A DNA stretch of 64,000 nt, taken from Dioscorea cayenensis subsp. rotundata (lineage: Eukaryota > Streptophyta > Magnoliopsida > Dioscoreales > Dioscoreaceae). The notes under the pieces were generated by a model, which did not search any database, was not told where the DNA came from, and worked only from the letters and a program-made list of their open reading frames with translations. This document shows, piece after piece, positions 50,301 to 62,614 of the stretch. The stretch is from positions 28,519,016 through 28,583,015 of the forward strand of contig NC_052475.1 of assembly GCF_009730915.1 (NCBI RefSeq). The letters run 5' to 3'. Every line of letters starts with the position of its first letter. Within the stretch, counting starts at the first letter, position 1. Both the position numbers and the translations under genes were made by a program.

Positions 50301-53300
50301 GGGTTTTGTGGCTAATCACTGCTCTTTTGATAATATAATTACTGTGCAAGAGGTTGCTCATTTGATTGAAATGATACCTATAGCCCCCCTAGGATGATTC
50401 TCAAATTAGACATTGAAAAAGCGTACGATACCCTTAATTGGAGAGCAATTCTTGCCATTCTTGCCAAAATGAATTTTCCTTCACTTTGGATTTCTTAGAT
50501 CACTTCTTGTCTTCAGTCTTGTTCCTTTGCTTTGCTCGTTAATGGTAGACCTACTCCTTGGTTCTCTTCCTCCCGAGGAGTTCGTCGGGGAGACCCCATT
50601 TCCTCTTACTTATTTATTCTTGTTTCTCAAACCCTTACTACTATGCTTAATTTTAGTCTTCAGAACAATCTTGTCCCTAGTTTTAACAGTAATTTGCAGC
50701 ATAATTTTAATCATCTTATGTACGTAGACGATTTGATTTTAATCACTCAGGCCTCTCGTAAGGTGGCTAGAAATATTCAGCTCTGTTTATCCTTGTATGC
50801 TAGCATTACTGGTCAGCATCCCAATTACTTTAAATCTCAAGTTTTTTTCCCATCTTGGTTTAATAAACATGTTTTAAAAAGAATTTGTTCTATTCTAAAT
50901 CTTAGACAAGCCTTCTTCCCTTTTAAGTACTTAGGTGTGTTCATCTCTCCCAAGAGAATTACTTCCCCAACCTTTCCGCCAATGGTGGATAAAGTCAGAA
51001 GAATCTCTACTAAATGGGCTAATTTTCACCTTACTCCAGCTGCTAAAACGATCTTGATTAATTCTGTTCTTCTCTCCGTTTCGGTTTACACTTTGACAGT
51101 CTATCCTATACCTAATTTAATTCTGTCTGATTTTCCAAAGCTGTTAGAAAATTTTTTTGGAGTAGGAATGGCAATGGAACGGGCATCCATAATGTGAGTT
51201 GGAACATTTTAATAGAAGGTAAGTCTGAGGGAGGCTTAGGTATTAAAAATCTTGCTCTTGCCAAACATTCACTTATGTCCAAACATATCTTCAAGTATTT
51301 AAACAATCATGACAGTTTGTGGGTGGAAATCTTGATCGATAAATATGGGAAAATTAATTTTTGGCATGATGGCGTGCCCGCTAAGTGCTCCTGGTTTTTC
51401 CGTGGTTTATGTAATTCTGCAGCCTTTATTAAGCATTATTGTAAAATTAATTCAATTAATCTAGCGAGCACTTCTCTCCTATGGGGCCCTTGGTTTTTTG
51501 ATATACCTGTTGCCCTCAAACCCACGTATCTCAATATGGATGCCAATATTAATCAGATTCATCTCTCTGACCTTGTCCATGGTGATCAGTGGGATCTTCA
51601 GGGTCTTAATTTTCTCTTTGGCAATCCCATTGAACACTTTGACAAGAACATTTATTTTATTGATCATAACTCGGATAATCACTGGATTTGGATGCCTAAA
51701 TCTTTTTGTCCTAAAATATCATCAGCAGTTTATTACTTCTTGAATTGACAATTTTCTACTTCAGAACAATGGGATGGGTGGATAATTCTTGTGTCTTCTG
51801 CGGGCTTCATCGTGAAACGATCGACCATTTAATGTATCAGTGCAATATAATCCATGGTGTCTGGGATCAAATCAATTCCAGGATGAACATGTCTATATTA
51901 TTCACTAATGGATTCTCCTCTGGAAATTGGGTCATCGAGTTTGGCCAGTCTATGAACACATTAGCAATCATCGCGGCTGGTGCTGGGTACATATGGATTT
52001 GCCGTTGCAATGCAATATTTAAAAACATTCGTCCCAATTACTCTTCCATTGTGAACAGGGCAGCGACACATGTCCGTGATTTCTCCTTCAACACTAAAGA
52101 CCCTCTTGGCAGAAAATTAATTTTAAACAATTTCTCTAGTGCTGACGGATACTTCATCTTCACTCGTGCAGCTTCAAATCACAATTTAGAGGTAAGATCG
52201 GTCGGTTTCTTCTTTTCTAATGCTACATACAAGATTTCTTTTGCAGGCTGTGTCTCTCAATGTATGCATGACAACTCCTCGGATGGAGTCCTGGCAAATC
52301 AGCAACCTTAATTTCTTATTGGATATGTGTTGTCGCCCCCGCATCCATATTATACCATTTTCTTGGGGAATGCCGGCAGCCAATCTGGCGTCCTTCGGCT
52401 TCCATCACCAGTACCTCAACCTGTTTCTTTTTGGAAAAGATCTTCCTTATTGGATCATGCACTCTTTTGTCAATAATGGGTTTACCTTCTAATTGTAGTT
52501 TCGTTTTCTTGTTCTTTTAGCCTCTGTAACTTCTTTAGCTTCTTTTTGGTTTCAATAAATTAGCTTCTCTGTTTGAGAAGTTCGTCAAAAAAAAAAAAAG
52601 TTCTCAGCAAATGAACAAATTAAAACTTAATTTACGTAATGTCTCAATCCTGTTTCTATGGAAAATATCCCCTGCTAAATAAAAAACTGCCAGTGACAGA
52701 GGAAACCATAGGCTGCTAATAATTGGCATTCATACTGGTTTAATAACGCAAGTCCTTCATCTAACAGAAAAAGAAAAAGGCATGACAATGCCAATACACA
52801 ATTATGGTAAAACTTCAACAATAATAGGAAACAAGTTCTCACCTTAAAGTCATTCTTGGCAAGGGACAGACAAAGAAAAAATCGCTGACAAAGTATAATT
52901 GCAGTAGTTATTGTTTCCTGAGGTCCGCACTAAATAAACTTTCAAGAGTTCAATTAGTTACATAATGAAAAATCAAATCCTGTGTTCTCATAAACAGAGA
53001 TAAGTGTGAAGTGGTAAAGCTACGATAGGCATATTAATAGCAATTGTGACCAAAAATTGAGCAAACCAATAAAGCCTTGACCCTATTCATCAACCTAAAT
53101 GCATGCACCAGTTATCAGTTTCAAGAGGGACTAATCAAAAGCAGACAAATTGGAGTGCATAATTAGCGATTTGCGAAAATTAATGCAGAACTCAAAACAT
53201 AAAACGGTGAACCTTGGTCATGTTAGGACCACAGGTGAACAAAGGGTGGTCTAATTATCAGCTGGTCTTCTACCAAAATGTAAATAAAATTAAAGATCTA

Positions 53301-55693
53301 GCAGTTAAAATTACAACGGCTGAATTTAAAATATCAAAAACAGTATCCCCAGAAGCAAAAGAGGGATAAACTTATACATAAACTTTCAAGCAGCCGCATA
53401 AAGCAACATGTAACTGAAAAAAAAAAAAGAAACTCTGGTACAATTGAGATGAAAAGTACGGCAACCACAAATACCCAAGCATTTACTATAGTCAAATATT
53501 TAAATTTAGGAGGATTGAAAATAATCCCATAACAATGTGCTCTCCTTCAAGTTTGTAGTAATTTTAACTGATTTTGTAATTTATTATTGAGAAGTAACCA
53601 AAGAATATACACAGAACCACATTCTTGGGTAAAGTTACAAACACATACAAGCAACATGCGATGATGCAAATGAAAATTATGATCCAACAGATAAAAAGGA
53701 ATGCTACTCATCTCAATGCAATATGGATTTCTTTTTTATTTTGTTGGAAGAAGAAATTTCATGCAATATGTTTCTAGGGGTTAAATCCTTCCAAATACAA
53801 TGTGCTCATATTAAGTATTACAGCACATTAAGGAACACATACATTAATTCATGCAAATCCCACATAGGAGTATTTTCCTAATAATGGGTAGATGGCATTT
53901 CACATGACAGGAAATTGAGATTGGTTCTCATAAGAAAATTGGCATAGCGCAGAGCTATTGCCAAAGAATTTCACGCAGAGTCTTGTTTTCTTCCAAATAA
54001 AACCACGACCTTCACATACAAATTTAGCTTCACTTATAATGACAATTACGGAAGGCTATCAAACTAGTAGAAAACAGAATGATGCTATTGATAAGGCCAA
54101 GAAATAACTACTTGTAAAAAATTATCGAAGATGTGTATTATTATAAAATTCTACCATGCCAATCTCAATTTTAGTGAAATGCTCTAATCAGCTAATAAAG
54201 TCATAGGCAAACCACCAATAATTTGTGGAATTCGTGTCTAAGAAAACCAGAAACCAACCAAATAATACCCAAGCCTTTCAATAAGAAAGGACAAGCATAT
54301 AACAAACATATAGAGCACTCACAAGTGTAGGTGATTCCCTAAGTCCTGCAAAAGTTTACAGTAGCATTTCCGAATCTTGGTCTCTGTTGTCAAATTGACG
54401 CCATCTCTCCTAGAAGGAGTGTTCTCATCAATTTCCTTGCGTGTGAAATACCATCCAGGCTGAGAAGTACTAGGGTTCGCCTGCAATAATGCAGCTAAAT
54501 CAATGTTCTTTTTCTGGTAAAAATATCAATGCTCTTTTTCAAACAAGATTTTCATCTTTTTTATTCTGAGATGCATTGAAGAGAAGTACCTCTTTGGTAA
54601 TAAAATAATTGAAAGCTGAAGCCCATAGATGCACAAACCAAAAAAGGGGGAAAAAAAGAAAGAAAAAAGAGCAACTTGAGTGGCACAACATTTCAACAGA
54701 ATAAATAATTGTGGTTAATATTACATGATTCTACAGAAAGGCAATGAGAGTCAATAATCATTTATAGCAATAGGTGTCACATATGCAATAGAGACTTAAT
54801 AATCTGGCCGTCAGTTTCACGGTGAATGGACAAAATACTAGGCAACTAAACTCATCCAAGTTTGGGACTATGGGAGTGATCTACTGTGGCCACACCTATT
54901 TCCAAAAACGTGATTTTACCTGCTTTCATTCACAATCACTAGTGCATATGTCAAGAAATTTGTTGTGTGAAGGCATGCAATGAAGATAATGTTACTAAAG
55001 TAAGCCAATCATTCAAGGCATTAATACTAAAGTAGATTCTTAAATCTGTCAATCATTCAAAGAAAAGGCATGAAATAAAACCACACAAGCTATTCAACAT
55101 CATCATCCAACTAGAATAACATTGAAAATGAATCACTCAGTCACAAAAACAAAAGCAAGAAAACAGATCAAGAAATCATAGGACTTTCAAATGCACGGGG
55201 CCTGATAACTTTTCAACAATTAAATTCAGAAACCTACAGATCCAAGAAAACCAGTGGCAGTACCATTGACCAAAATTTCAAGATTTTCACACCCCAAACT
55301 CATCAAATCCAAATTTCACAGATTATACGCCAAAGAACTAACATCAGCTTCCCACAAATCCAAGAAACACAAGCACAACACCTCGTATGCCCAATCCCAA
55401 AAAAAAACAAAAAACAAAAAAACATAATAAAGAAAAAAATTCCAACCCTAGAACTGATCAAACAATTAGAAAGCATAGAAACAAGCAGGGAACCTAATTT
55501 GATGAGAAAAGAAGCATAAAAGAATAAGAAAACAGTGAAATGTGCGCAATGGATCTATTCCAGAGGCCGAATTTGGATGGAGATAGAAGAGATTGGAAGT
55601 GAATGAGAGAATGGCGGAGAAGAAGCATACCATGCGGATGCGGTGGTTTCCGGTGACCGCGCCGGCGAATGTTTGCTGGGGATTGGGATCCAT
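44339..55693 (-). CDS. CYCT: Cyclin-T (P-TEFb-type cyclin), eight exons, LINE in intron 3
   Basis: Regulatory subunit for CDK9/CDKC-type kinases that phosphorylate the RNA polymerase II tail. Exons (minus): 55693-55631, 54480-54323, 52929-52843, 45372-45238, 45076-44901, 44813-44662, 44560-44509 and 44378-44339, giving about 287 residues. The cyclin-T signature [20 protein letters not shown] is in exon 2. The first cyclin fold continues in exons 3-4 ([40 protein letters not shown]). The second fold is in exons 5-6 ([40 protein letters not shown]). It is short, with no long C-terminal tail. All junctions keep phase except exon 2 to 3: exon 2 ends in phase 2 at a good GTGAGT donor, while exon 3 needs phase 0, so one base is off. 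This may be a misread border, an assembly indel or a real lesion. Intron 3 (7.5 kb) contains a LINE in the opposite orientation. Confidence 0.82.
46790..46803. repeat. Left 14-bp target-site duplication of the LINE
   Basis: GTTCTCAGCAAATG, identical to the copy at 52600-52613 right after the poly-A tail. Length and position are typical of target-primed reverse transcription. Confidence 0.93.
46908..48618 (+). pseudogene. LINE ORF1 (gag-like, CCHC zinc knuckle), broken
   Basis: Encodes the RNA-binding chaperone-type protein of plant L1 elements. The N-terminal part resembles the DUF4283-type region of plant LINE ORF1, followed by [15 protein letters not shown] and an Arg/Gly stretch ([12 protein letters not shown]). 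The frame changes twice (about 47130 and 47340) and meets TGA at 48259. The downstream acidic part ([20 protein letters not shown]) continues in the same frame to about 48618. The break near 47130 sits in a run of six C, a place where sequencing errors are common. Confidence 0.8.
48691..52311 (+). pseudogene. LINE ORF2 (endonuclease plus reverse transcriptase), broken
   Basis: Endonuclease domain begins [15 protein letters not shown]. The frame breaks near 49150. Endonuclease residues continue in another frame to about 49480, where an in-frame stop follows REA. Reverse transcriptase motifs run from about 49975 to 51150, with breaks near 50395 and 50498. The catalytic box reads MYVDDLIL. A zinc-finger segment follows at about 51745-51900 and the last ORF ends at 52311. 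No RNase H motif was recognised. The order endonuclease, RT, zinc finger is that of plant L1 LINEs. Confidence 0.85.
52600..52613. repeat. Right 14-bp target-site duplication of the LINE
   Basis: GTTCTCAGCAAATG immediately after the poly-A tail, identical to 46790-46803. Confidence 0.93.
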
Positions 55694-56159
55694 TTTGGTG
55701 GATAAGTGGGGCCTTACGCCAACCCTTCTCAAACTCCCGCCTTTTTTTTCTTTTGCCTCCAGATCAGAACCAATGGCCTGAATTCAACGGTCAGTGAAAT
55801 TTCGGGGTATTTTATTTTTCAAAAATTATATGGGAAAAATTAAACTATATAAAAATAAATAAATATGTGAATAATAAAATTGACTGCCTAAGATGTTGAA
55901 AGCCATGTTGGGTTTTGTTGGGGGACTGCCTAAGATGTGGAAAGGCATGTTGGTGGTATTAGTACTATAGCAAAGTGTACTAGTTCATTTCCCATAAGTC
56001 ATTAAATCATCAATATATTATAGTATTTATATATCTTTTTTATAACCCATTTATAGGGGACACAATGACAATATTTTGTTTAGTATAAAATATTATAACT
56101 ATATATAATTTTTTTTTATAATGAGATATAAAAACTTTCTTACGAAAAAAAATAATAAC
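55694..56159. other. Cyclin-T upstream region with a short direct repeat
   Basis: Promoter side of the cyclin-T gene. At 55882-55911 and 55924-55953 there are two near-identical 30-bp copies beginning GACTGCCTAAGATGT (offset 42 bp, two mismatches). No TATA box assigned. Confidence 0.5.
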
Positions 56160-57402
56160 GTATATTGGAGAGTTTCCTTCACCGTATGCCCAGTGTGCTT
56201 GTAATGTGGTCTTAGTTTTATTTAATAATTATTTGATGTGTGAACTTGAAAAAAATTGAAGTCACTTTAACTTTATATATTAATCATGTATTCTTCTTAA
56301 ATTAACTTTAATGAAAACTAAGATGTAATGGGTAAGCTGTGGGCAGAGGAAATATATATATATATATATATATTCATGCCACCTAACAAAACCTACTTAT
56401 TTTCACCGAAATGTCCTACAATGAATTATTAATATATCATATCAAATCAAAGCACTATTTCGGTGCAAGCACGTGAAATAATGAAATATGACCCAAACAT
56501 AATAAATTATAGACATTAAATGCAACCTAAATATAATTAATCGATAAAGATTAAGGATGAATTTCATTATTAAAATATCACCCTTACAACTGAAAAATTA
56601 GTATTTATTTATTTTTTTAATTAGAGGTTGATGTAAGTAAGTTAGCATGTAAATTTATAAGCAAAAAATAATAATTACTACTAGATGTAAAATAGCATCA
56701 ATGAGAAACTATTTCATGTTAGTTATTTTATTGGAAATGAAATAAAAAGGATCATAAAATTTTACCAAAAAATTTCAGACTAATAATATTAATATCAATT
56801 TTAATTATTATATAAAATTATTTTTTAAAGAAAATTGAATAGACCCCATATATTAAAGAAAGAGAGCACGAAAACATAAAAACGAATAAAAAGATGAACC
56901 ATAAACTAAAAAATGAATGTGTACCTCGTTTCTGTTGTTTTTAATTGAAATGGTTTATCCACCTTTTCAATAAAAAAATCAAATCAAAAAAAAAGATGAA
57001 TGATAAAAAATTCATCAAAAAGCTTAGTTGTTGTTCAATTATAAATTTTAAATAAAAAAAATATTGAATGGTAATAAAGCTCAAATTCTAAAAACAAGTC
57101 AAAAGAATAAAATCAATATATAATTTCAATGTTTCATTACAAAATAAAAATCAATTACAAGCGTCAATGCATGTATGATCAAGTTTAAAATAAAAATGGG
57201 ATCAAGATAGGTGGCTTAGAACATTATTAATTAATCCCCTCACAACCAATCCACTTTCAACTTTGAATTATATAACACACAACTTTGACAAAGGCGATCA
57301 AAGAAAAACAAAAAAACAAAAACATATTCAGCAAATTCATAAATTCAACTCAACACTACAAAAAGGTTGCACGTCAAACGTTGACCTTTGTTTCATACCA
57401 AA
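56160..57402. repeat. Segmental duplication, copy A (uninterrupted)
   Basis: Collinear with copy B (58346-59372 plus 62615-62787). Matching words in order include TATATTGGAG near the start, GTAATGTGGTCTT, GCAAGTAAG-type AT-rich text, AATCAATTACAAGCGTCAATGC, CCCCTCACAACCAATCCA, and CAACACTACAAAAAGGT near the end. Similarity stops at CATACCAA. Copy A lacks the insertion found in copy B, so it shows the empty target site at about 57241-57252. Non-coding. In copy B the end lies just upstream of the GH5 gene, so this is a duplicated promoter-distal segment. Confidence 0.85.
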
Positions 57403-58345
57403 CCATGAAAACAAATATGTGAATAATAAAATTAAAAGGCAAACTATGGCAGTGGAAAAGTATGTGGTCATGGGAAGCCATCAGTATTGCGGCATCATTA
57501 ATTACTCTGTGCAATATTGTTCACTCATTTTCAGTTAGGTTCACTATTTCACATGGTAAATTTTTAAGACATTGTTAAACCAGATGTATTATTATACATA
57601 TTTGTTTTTTTTTCATAATCCACTTATGGACAGCAATTTTTATTTTTGTCAAAAATAAAAATAAAAACAAAATTTGATGACTTCACATCCTATTGATTAA
57701 AAAAACGTAATAGTCTAACAGGCTTTTGTGCTGTATAGGATATTATATTTAGATATATACTTTTTTAAAAAGTACAAAATAAAAAAAATAAGATAATAAA
57801 TTATAAATCTTTGAAAGTTTTAAAACATTCCAACCAGACTCTCATATTTGAATTTATCAGATAATTTTTTTTTTAACAACCTACTTTTTAATTAATACAG
57901 CTCACCCCATCAATTTGTTTTATCTACAACATATATTTTCCGCTTAAAATATATAGTTTTTATTTAATATTGTTTGTTTTCGTTTCACTATATAAGTTTT
58001 CACTTAAAATATAGTACATTGTCTTTTAATATTTGACATTTTTGTTTAATATTATATGTTTTGCTTAAAAAACTAAGAGACATTTTCGTCAACATCAGTT
58101 ACATTTATAACAGAAAATAAAATAATACACTATTTGAAAAAGAATGGACCTTCTGTGAATACTCAAATTCAGTAGCGTTTTTGACGAATAACCAAGTTCC
58201 AGAGGCATTATTTATTCATTATCAGAAAAATAATCATAATAACTTGGTGGCTTTCTCCACATTTTTTAAAAAAAAACTTAAAATAATATTAGTGGCATAA
58301 AGGCTTGCCCCAAAGAAAAGGATAAATTTATCTTTTTTATATAAT
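57403..58345. other. Spacer between the two duplicated segments
   Basis: AT-rich DNA without a supported gene. It does not resemble the GH5 coding region, so copy A is not followed by a recognisable GH5 paralogue. Confidence 0.55.
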
Positions 58346-59372
58346 GTATATTGGAGGGTTTCCTTCAGCATATGCCTGATGTGCGTGTAATGTGGTCTTG
58401 GTTTTATTTTATATTTATTTGATAAAAGATTTCTTAATTCATAATGAAATTGGAAAAAAAGTCACTTCAACTGTTTTTACGTGGACTAAAATCAAGTTTG
58501 ATAAAAAATAAGATGCAATGTGTAAGTTGTGGGCAGAAAAAAAAATATCATTCATACCACTAAATAAAGCAAACTTGTTTTCACCGAAATGACCTGAAAT
58601 GAAACTATTCATATATCATATAAAGTGAAAAGCATTATTTTGGTACAAGTCGATGAGACCAAAACATAATAAATTATAGATATTAAATGCAATCTTGATG
58701 TAATATGGGTTAAGGGCAATCGATAAAGATAAAGTTTAATTCATTATCAAGATATTGCCCTTTTAGTGGAAGAGTTAATGTTTATTTATTTTTCTAATTA
58801 ATCAAAGGTTGATGTAAGTAAGTTAACATGAATAATTTATAACCAAAAAATAATAATTACTAGATGTAAAAACGCACGTGAGAAACTATTTCATAAGTTT
58901 TTTTTTATTGGAAATGAAATAACAAGGGTCATAAAATTTTACCAACAATTTTCAAATTGATAATACTAATATCAATTTTAATTATTATATAAAATTATTT
59001 TAAAAAAAAAAATGTATAGACCACATTTATTAAAAGAAAAGAGTACAAAAACGCAAAAAATAGACATAAAAATGAATAAAACTACAGACAGAAAATAAAA
59101 AATCCATTAAAAAACTTTATAAATTTTAATAATAATGAACTATCTTGTCTAAAATTTTAAAAACAAATCAAAAGAATAAATCAACATAAAATTAGATACA
59201 TAAAATAAAAATAATAATTTCTATAAAATTCTAAGAATAAATATTTCATCACAAAACAAAAATCAATTACAAGCGTCAATGCATGTATATATGATCAAGT
59301 TTAACATAAAAATGGGATCAAGATAGATGCAGGCTTAGAACATTATTAATTAATCCCCTCACAACCAATCCA

Positions 59373-62300
59373 ATTTTTTTTTTTATTTTTTATTTTTTAT
59401 TTTTTTATTTTTTTGATTTTATTTTTTTTTTGAAAAAGTGAATAAACCATATTCATTCATTCAAAAACCAAACGAACAAAATACAACAGTAGTCCACTAG
59501 ATGTGGAACCCAAGAAAACAACAAAAAGGAGGAACAATGGATCTCCTCCTGACCCACAAAACAAACCAACGAACTACCCGTGAACTCTAAACTACGCCGA
59601 ATAGAGGAAATGGAATCCTCAAGCGTCGATCTCAATCCCTCAGAAGCTGCAGAGAACCATGATAAAATGAAATGATCAGTTTTAACTGCAACATCATGCG
59701 GACACGCACACTTATCAGAAAAGATAACATCATTTCTTGTAAGCCAAAGCGCCCACACGAAAGCTTTAATCGCCCCGTCCCCAACCACGCGGGAACCAGC
59801 CCGCAAGGCATTCCTCCAGACCCCCCACATAAGCGACATCGAACTCGGAAGCAACGGCAACTGTAACACCCTACAAATGTCACACCCACCCCTTCTACCG
59901 AGGTAAATGTGGCACCCATCAGTTAAAATTCCCTTTTAACTGAAAGCCGACACCCTGTTTTAAACAAATTCAGACCTACAAATCACAATTTGCAATTTTT
60001 CACCAAGTACAGGTTCAAATACATAAATGCAATAAATATAATCACTCTAATTTGCGGGTACAACCGCTACAAGATCATGACACCAATAACAAAAAAGAAA
60101 GAAAGATGGACCCACTGCAGTCCTTGACTCAACCCTGACTAGCTCTATACTCGATCAGGCAATCTAGGGTCCTGCTCCTGCAGCTACAGCACATTCAGTT
60201 GGTCGGTAGTGGCTTAATAATTTCAAATACTTAAATACAGTGTATATAAAGTATATAAATACTAACTTCTCGTGATAATTTTTCCCAATTTTTCCCAATT
60301 TTTCCCAAAATACGAGAATTCTAGCAAAAATACATCTTTAAAATAACTTTTTGAAACATAAATTCATCATAAATCAATGTCAAAAATAACGGATAATATA
60401 AAAACCATTCTCAAATCCACTACCGAAAACTCTCCCCGACTTCAGCCGTCAGCGACTAGGGTTTGGGAGCCGCCAAGGTCTTCATAACCTTGAGCGTTGG
60501 CCCACCGGTCCCGTGTGGTGACTCCGGGATCCCGATGTATCATTCAATCAGGGCTCTACGCTCCCACCTGATCTGGACAAATCAACACCCAGGTCCACCA
60601 CGCCACCTCTAAAGGCCTGCCCGTGGGGACCCACTATCGCAGATGGTCGGGCCTTAGCCGCGTCACCATCCAAAGCAACATGTAGATGCAGAGAATAATA
60701 CAAACCGTATAAATCATATCACATGGTCCTTATCCGGGACATTCACGATGACGATACATGCATAATACAAGTAAAGTCAAATCAAAAATACCATTCCTAT
60801 GCCAGGAATGAAAACCAGTCCCACAAATATTGTAGGTAAAACATTTTAATACACGCACATGATTTCACAAATCATTCCAAATCAAAGCATATATAACCAT
60901 CCAAAAATAAATTCATGAACCGAATAATTAAATCACATATACATGTATTTATACTATTCATAAATACGTATAATTATACGAAATTGATGTATCAATATGA
61001 TTGTCAGGAACATCAACGGCAAATAAATATACGTATACCTCAACATTATACGCCAATTAAACATGATAAAAAGAAATACTTAAACAATTATTTTCAAAAT
61101 ACTAGCCATTAAATAATTATTTCAAAATAATAATAATTAATCAATTATTTAAAATAATAGCCACTACCAACTCACCTGGTGTCCTTGGGTTCCTTGCTAG
61201 GCCTGGAACTCCCTTCCAAGACTGAACAACACCTAACAAGAATAATAATATAAAAATAAATACTACATTTAAACTCAAAAGAAAATACGAAAACAATAAT
61301 AGACTCTCTATTGGGCCCACTCACTCCAATCGGTTAAAACACGACCTTGCATAGTCCAACTGGCCTTCAATTGCATTTAAACCAGCTCAATTTAGACTAA
61401 ACACAGCTAAACCAATCTGAACCAAGCTCAATTGCACTGAACCAAGCTTAATTGCACTGAACCAAACTCAATCAAACTGAACCAGCTTGAACCAACTCAA
61501 TTCTTATTCAAAATCCATTGAACCAACTTGGTTCAGTCCAAAACCCTTAACCCAAATCAACTGAACCAAACCCAAACCATCTCAACTTGATTTGATCAAG
61601 CCCAACTCAACCAAATTAATTCAACTCAATCAATTCAATCCAACTTGGTTTGATCCAACCAATTCAATTGGACTAACTCAACCCATTTCAATCCAACAAT
61701 CATCATTAACACCTTAATCATCATCATCATCAACTTAATTAATTAAACCAAACCCTAATCTCGGTGCTACAGTAATGTTTAATCATCTCCAAACCAAACC
61801 AAACCTTAATCATCTCCAAGTTTTTCTCTTTAAAAACCTCTAATTTCTCTCATTTTCTTCATTTTTTTTAAACCCTCAGGGTTACTGTAGCATGGGAAGG
61901 ATGAAGAAGAAAAGATGAACAATTCTAGATTTTTCTCCAATCTTATGATTCAGCCGAAATTTACATTTAGTCTCTCAAAACTTAATTTATTACAAAACAG
62001 TCCCTGAAAAACTCACAAATGGTCCCTGAATTATAAAATAGTATTCTCAAAAGATCCTTTCAAATTATCCAATGGTCCTTGGATTATAACACAACATTTC
62101 CAAATGATCCCTTCCACTTACCTTTCAGTCCTTGGTTTTCGAGAAATATTTTTATATCAATCCTTTTTTTCTATTATTCTTTAACCCAAAAATCTTTTAA
62201 AAACTTTTACATTACGGTCCCTTTGCTCTTACCACTGGGGTTTCTCACAGAGATTACTCGTAGAAAAATCTCATCAGAATCGTAGTAATACTCGAATATA

Positions 62301-62614
62301 TTTTTGCAATGTGATCCACGCGTTCGAGTATTACAACAAATCTGCGCCTACACCTCAAGGGAGAAACGACATCGCAGAAGAGATGATCCACCCGATTCCA
62401 CCGCTCGTAACACAAAGACGCATGTGGCGGTCGAAGCTTATTTGCACCTCGCGCTAGCTAAATTTTCAGGGTAAGAATTTTTATCCTTCCGCACTCAACC
62501 AATTGAAGATATTGACCTTCCTCGGGCAAGGGCCCTTCCAAAAATACTTAGCAATAAGGCACCGAAGCCCCCGTCATGAAGTCGATCGTAGAAGGATTTA
62601 ACCGAGAAGGATTT
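59373..62614 (-). mobile_element. 5'-truncated LINE fragment, antisense, carrying a nested LTR
   Basis: On the minus strand the fragment ends in an A-rich tail (plus-strand T-rich 59373-59432) next to the 10-bp duplication AACCAATCCA. Two coding remnants belong to a LINE ORF2 C-terminus. A zinc-finger-like piece lies at about 62540-62337 (IFNWLSAEGKILTLENLASR; later RVDHLFCDVVSPLRCRRRF). A downstream piece lies at 59861-59453 (WALWLTRNDVIFSDKC). They are separated by the LTR block and would be continuous without it. The element was truncated at its 5' end on insertion, the usual outcome for LINEs. A 13-bp direct repeat GAAGGATTTAACC is at its 5' border (62591-62603 and 62607-62619). Confidence 0.75.
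59862..62335. mobile_element. Solo-LTR-like block, about 2.47 kb (Ty3/gypsy type ends)
   Basis: Begins TGTAACACCC and ends GAGTATTACA, so both strands start TGTAA and end TTACA, as in Tekay/Del-type chromovirus LTRs. No gag-pol, and no second LTR is in the window. It interrupts the coding remnant of the surrounding LINE. A clean 5-bp duplication is not evident: GCAAC on the left and ACAAC overlapping the right end differ at one base and overlap the TTACA terminus. The interior has a GC-rich part (60430-60670) and an imperfect CTGAACCAA/CAACTCAAT tract (about 61370-61700). Orientation cannot be decided from the ends. Confidence 0.65.

Larger units (their letters stand above)
46804..52599 (+). 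mobile_element. Full-length L1-type LINE retrotransposon, 5.8 kb, degenerate ORFs
   Basis: Bounded by perfect 14-bp duplications and ending in 13 A (52587-52599). ORF1 region (46908-48618) starts [13 protein letters not shown], contains a CCHC zinc knuckle [14 protein letters not shown] (47590-47631), and an Arg/Gly-rich then acidic tail. It is broken by frame changes near 47130 (a C run) and 47340 and by TGA at 48259. The ORF2 region (about 48691-52311) has an apurinic endonuclease domain ([24 protein letters not shown]), a reverse transcriptase ([23 protein letters not shown] at 50721-50735) and a terminal zinc-finger segment ([18 protein letters not shown], about 51790-51845). ORF2 has several frame breaks and stops, so the copy as read is not autonomous. 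It lies antisense to the host cyclin-T gene. Regular splicing could remove it. Confidence 0.92.

Noticed and set aside
57263-57538. 91-codon ORF following the promoter-like end of copy A
   Set aside because: Lys/Gln/Asn-rich low-complexity reading with no resemblance to the GH5 protein. It is not a second GH5 gene.
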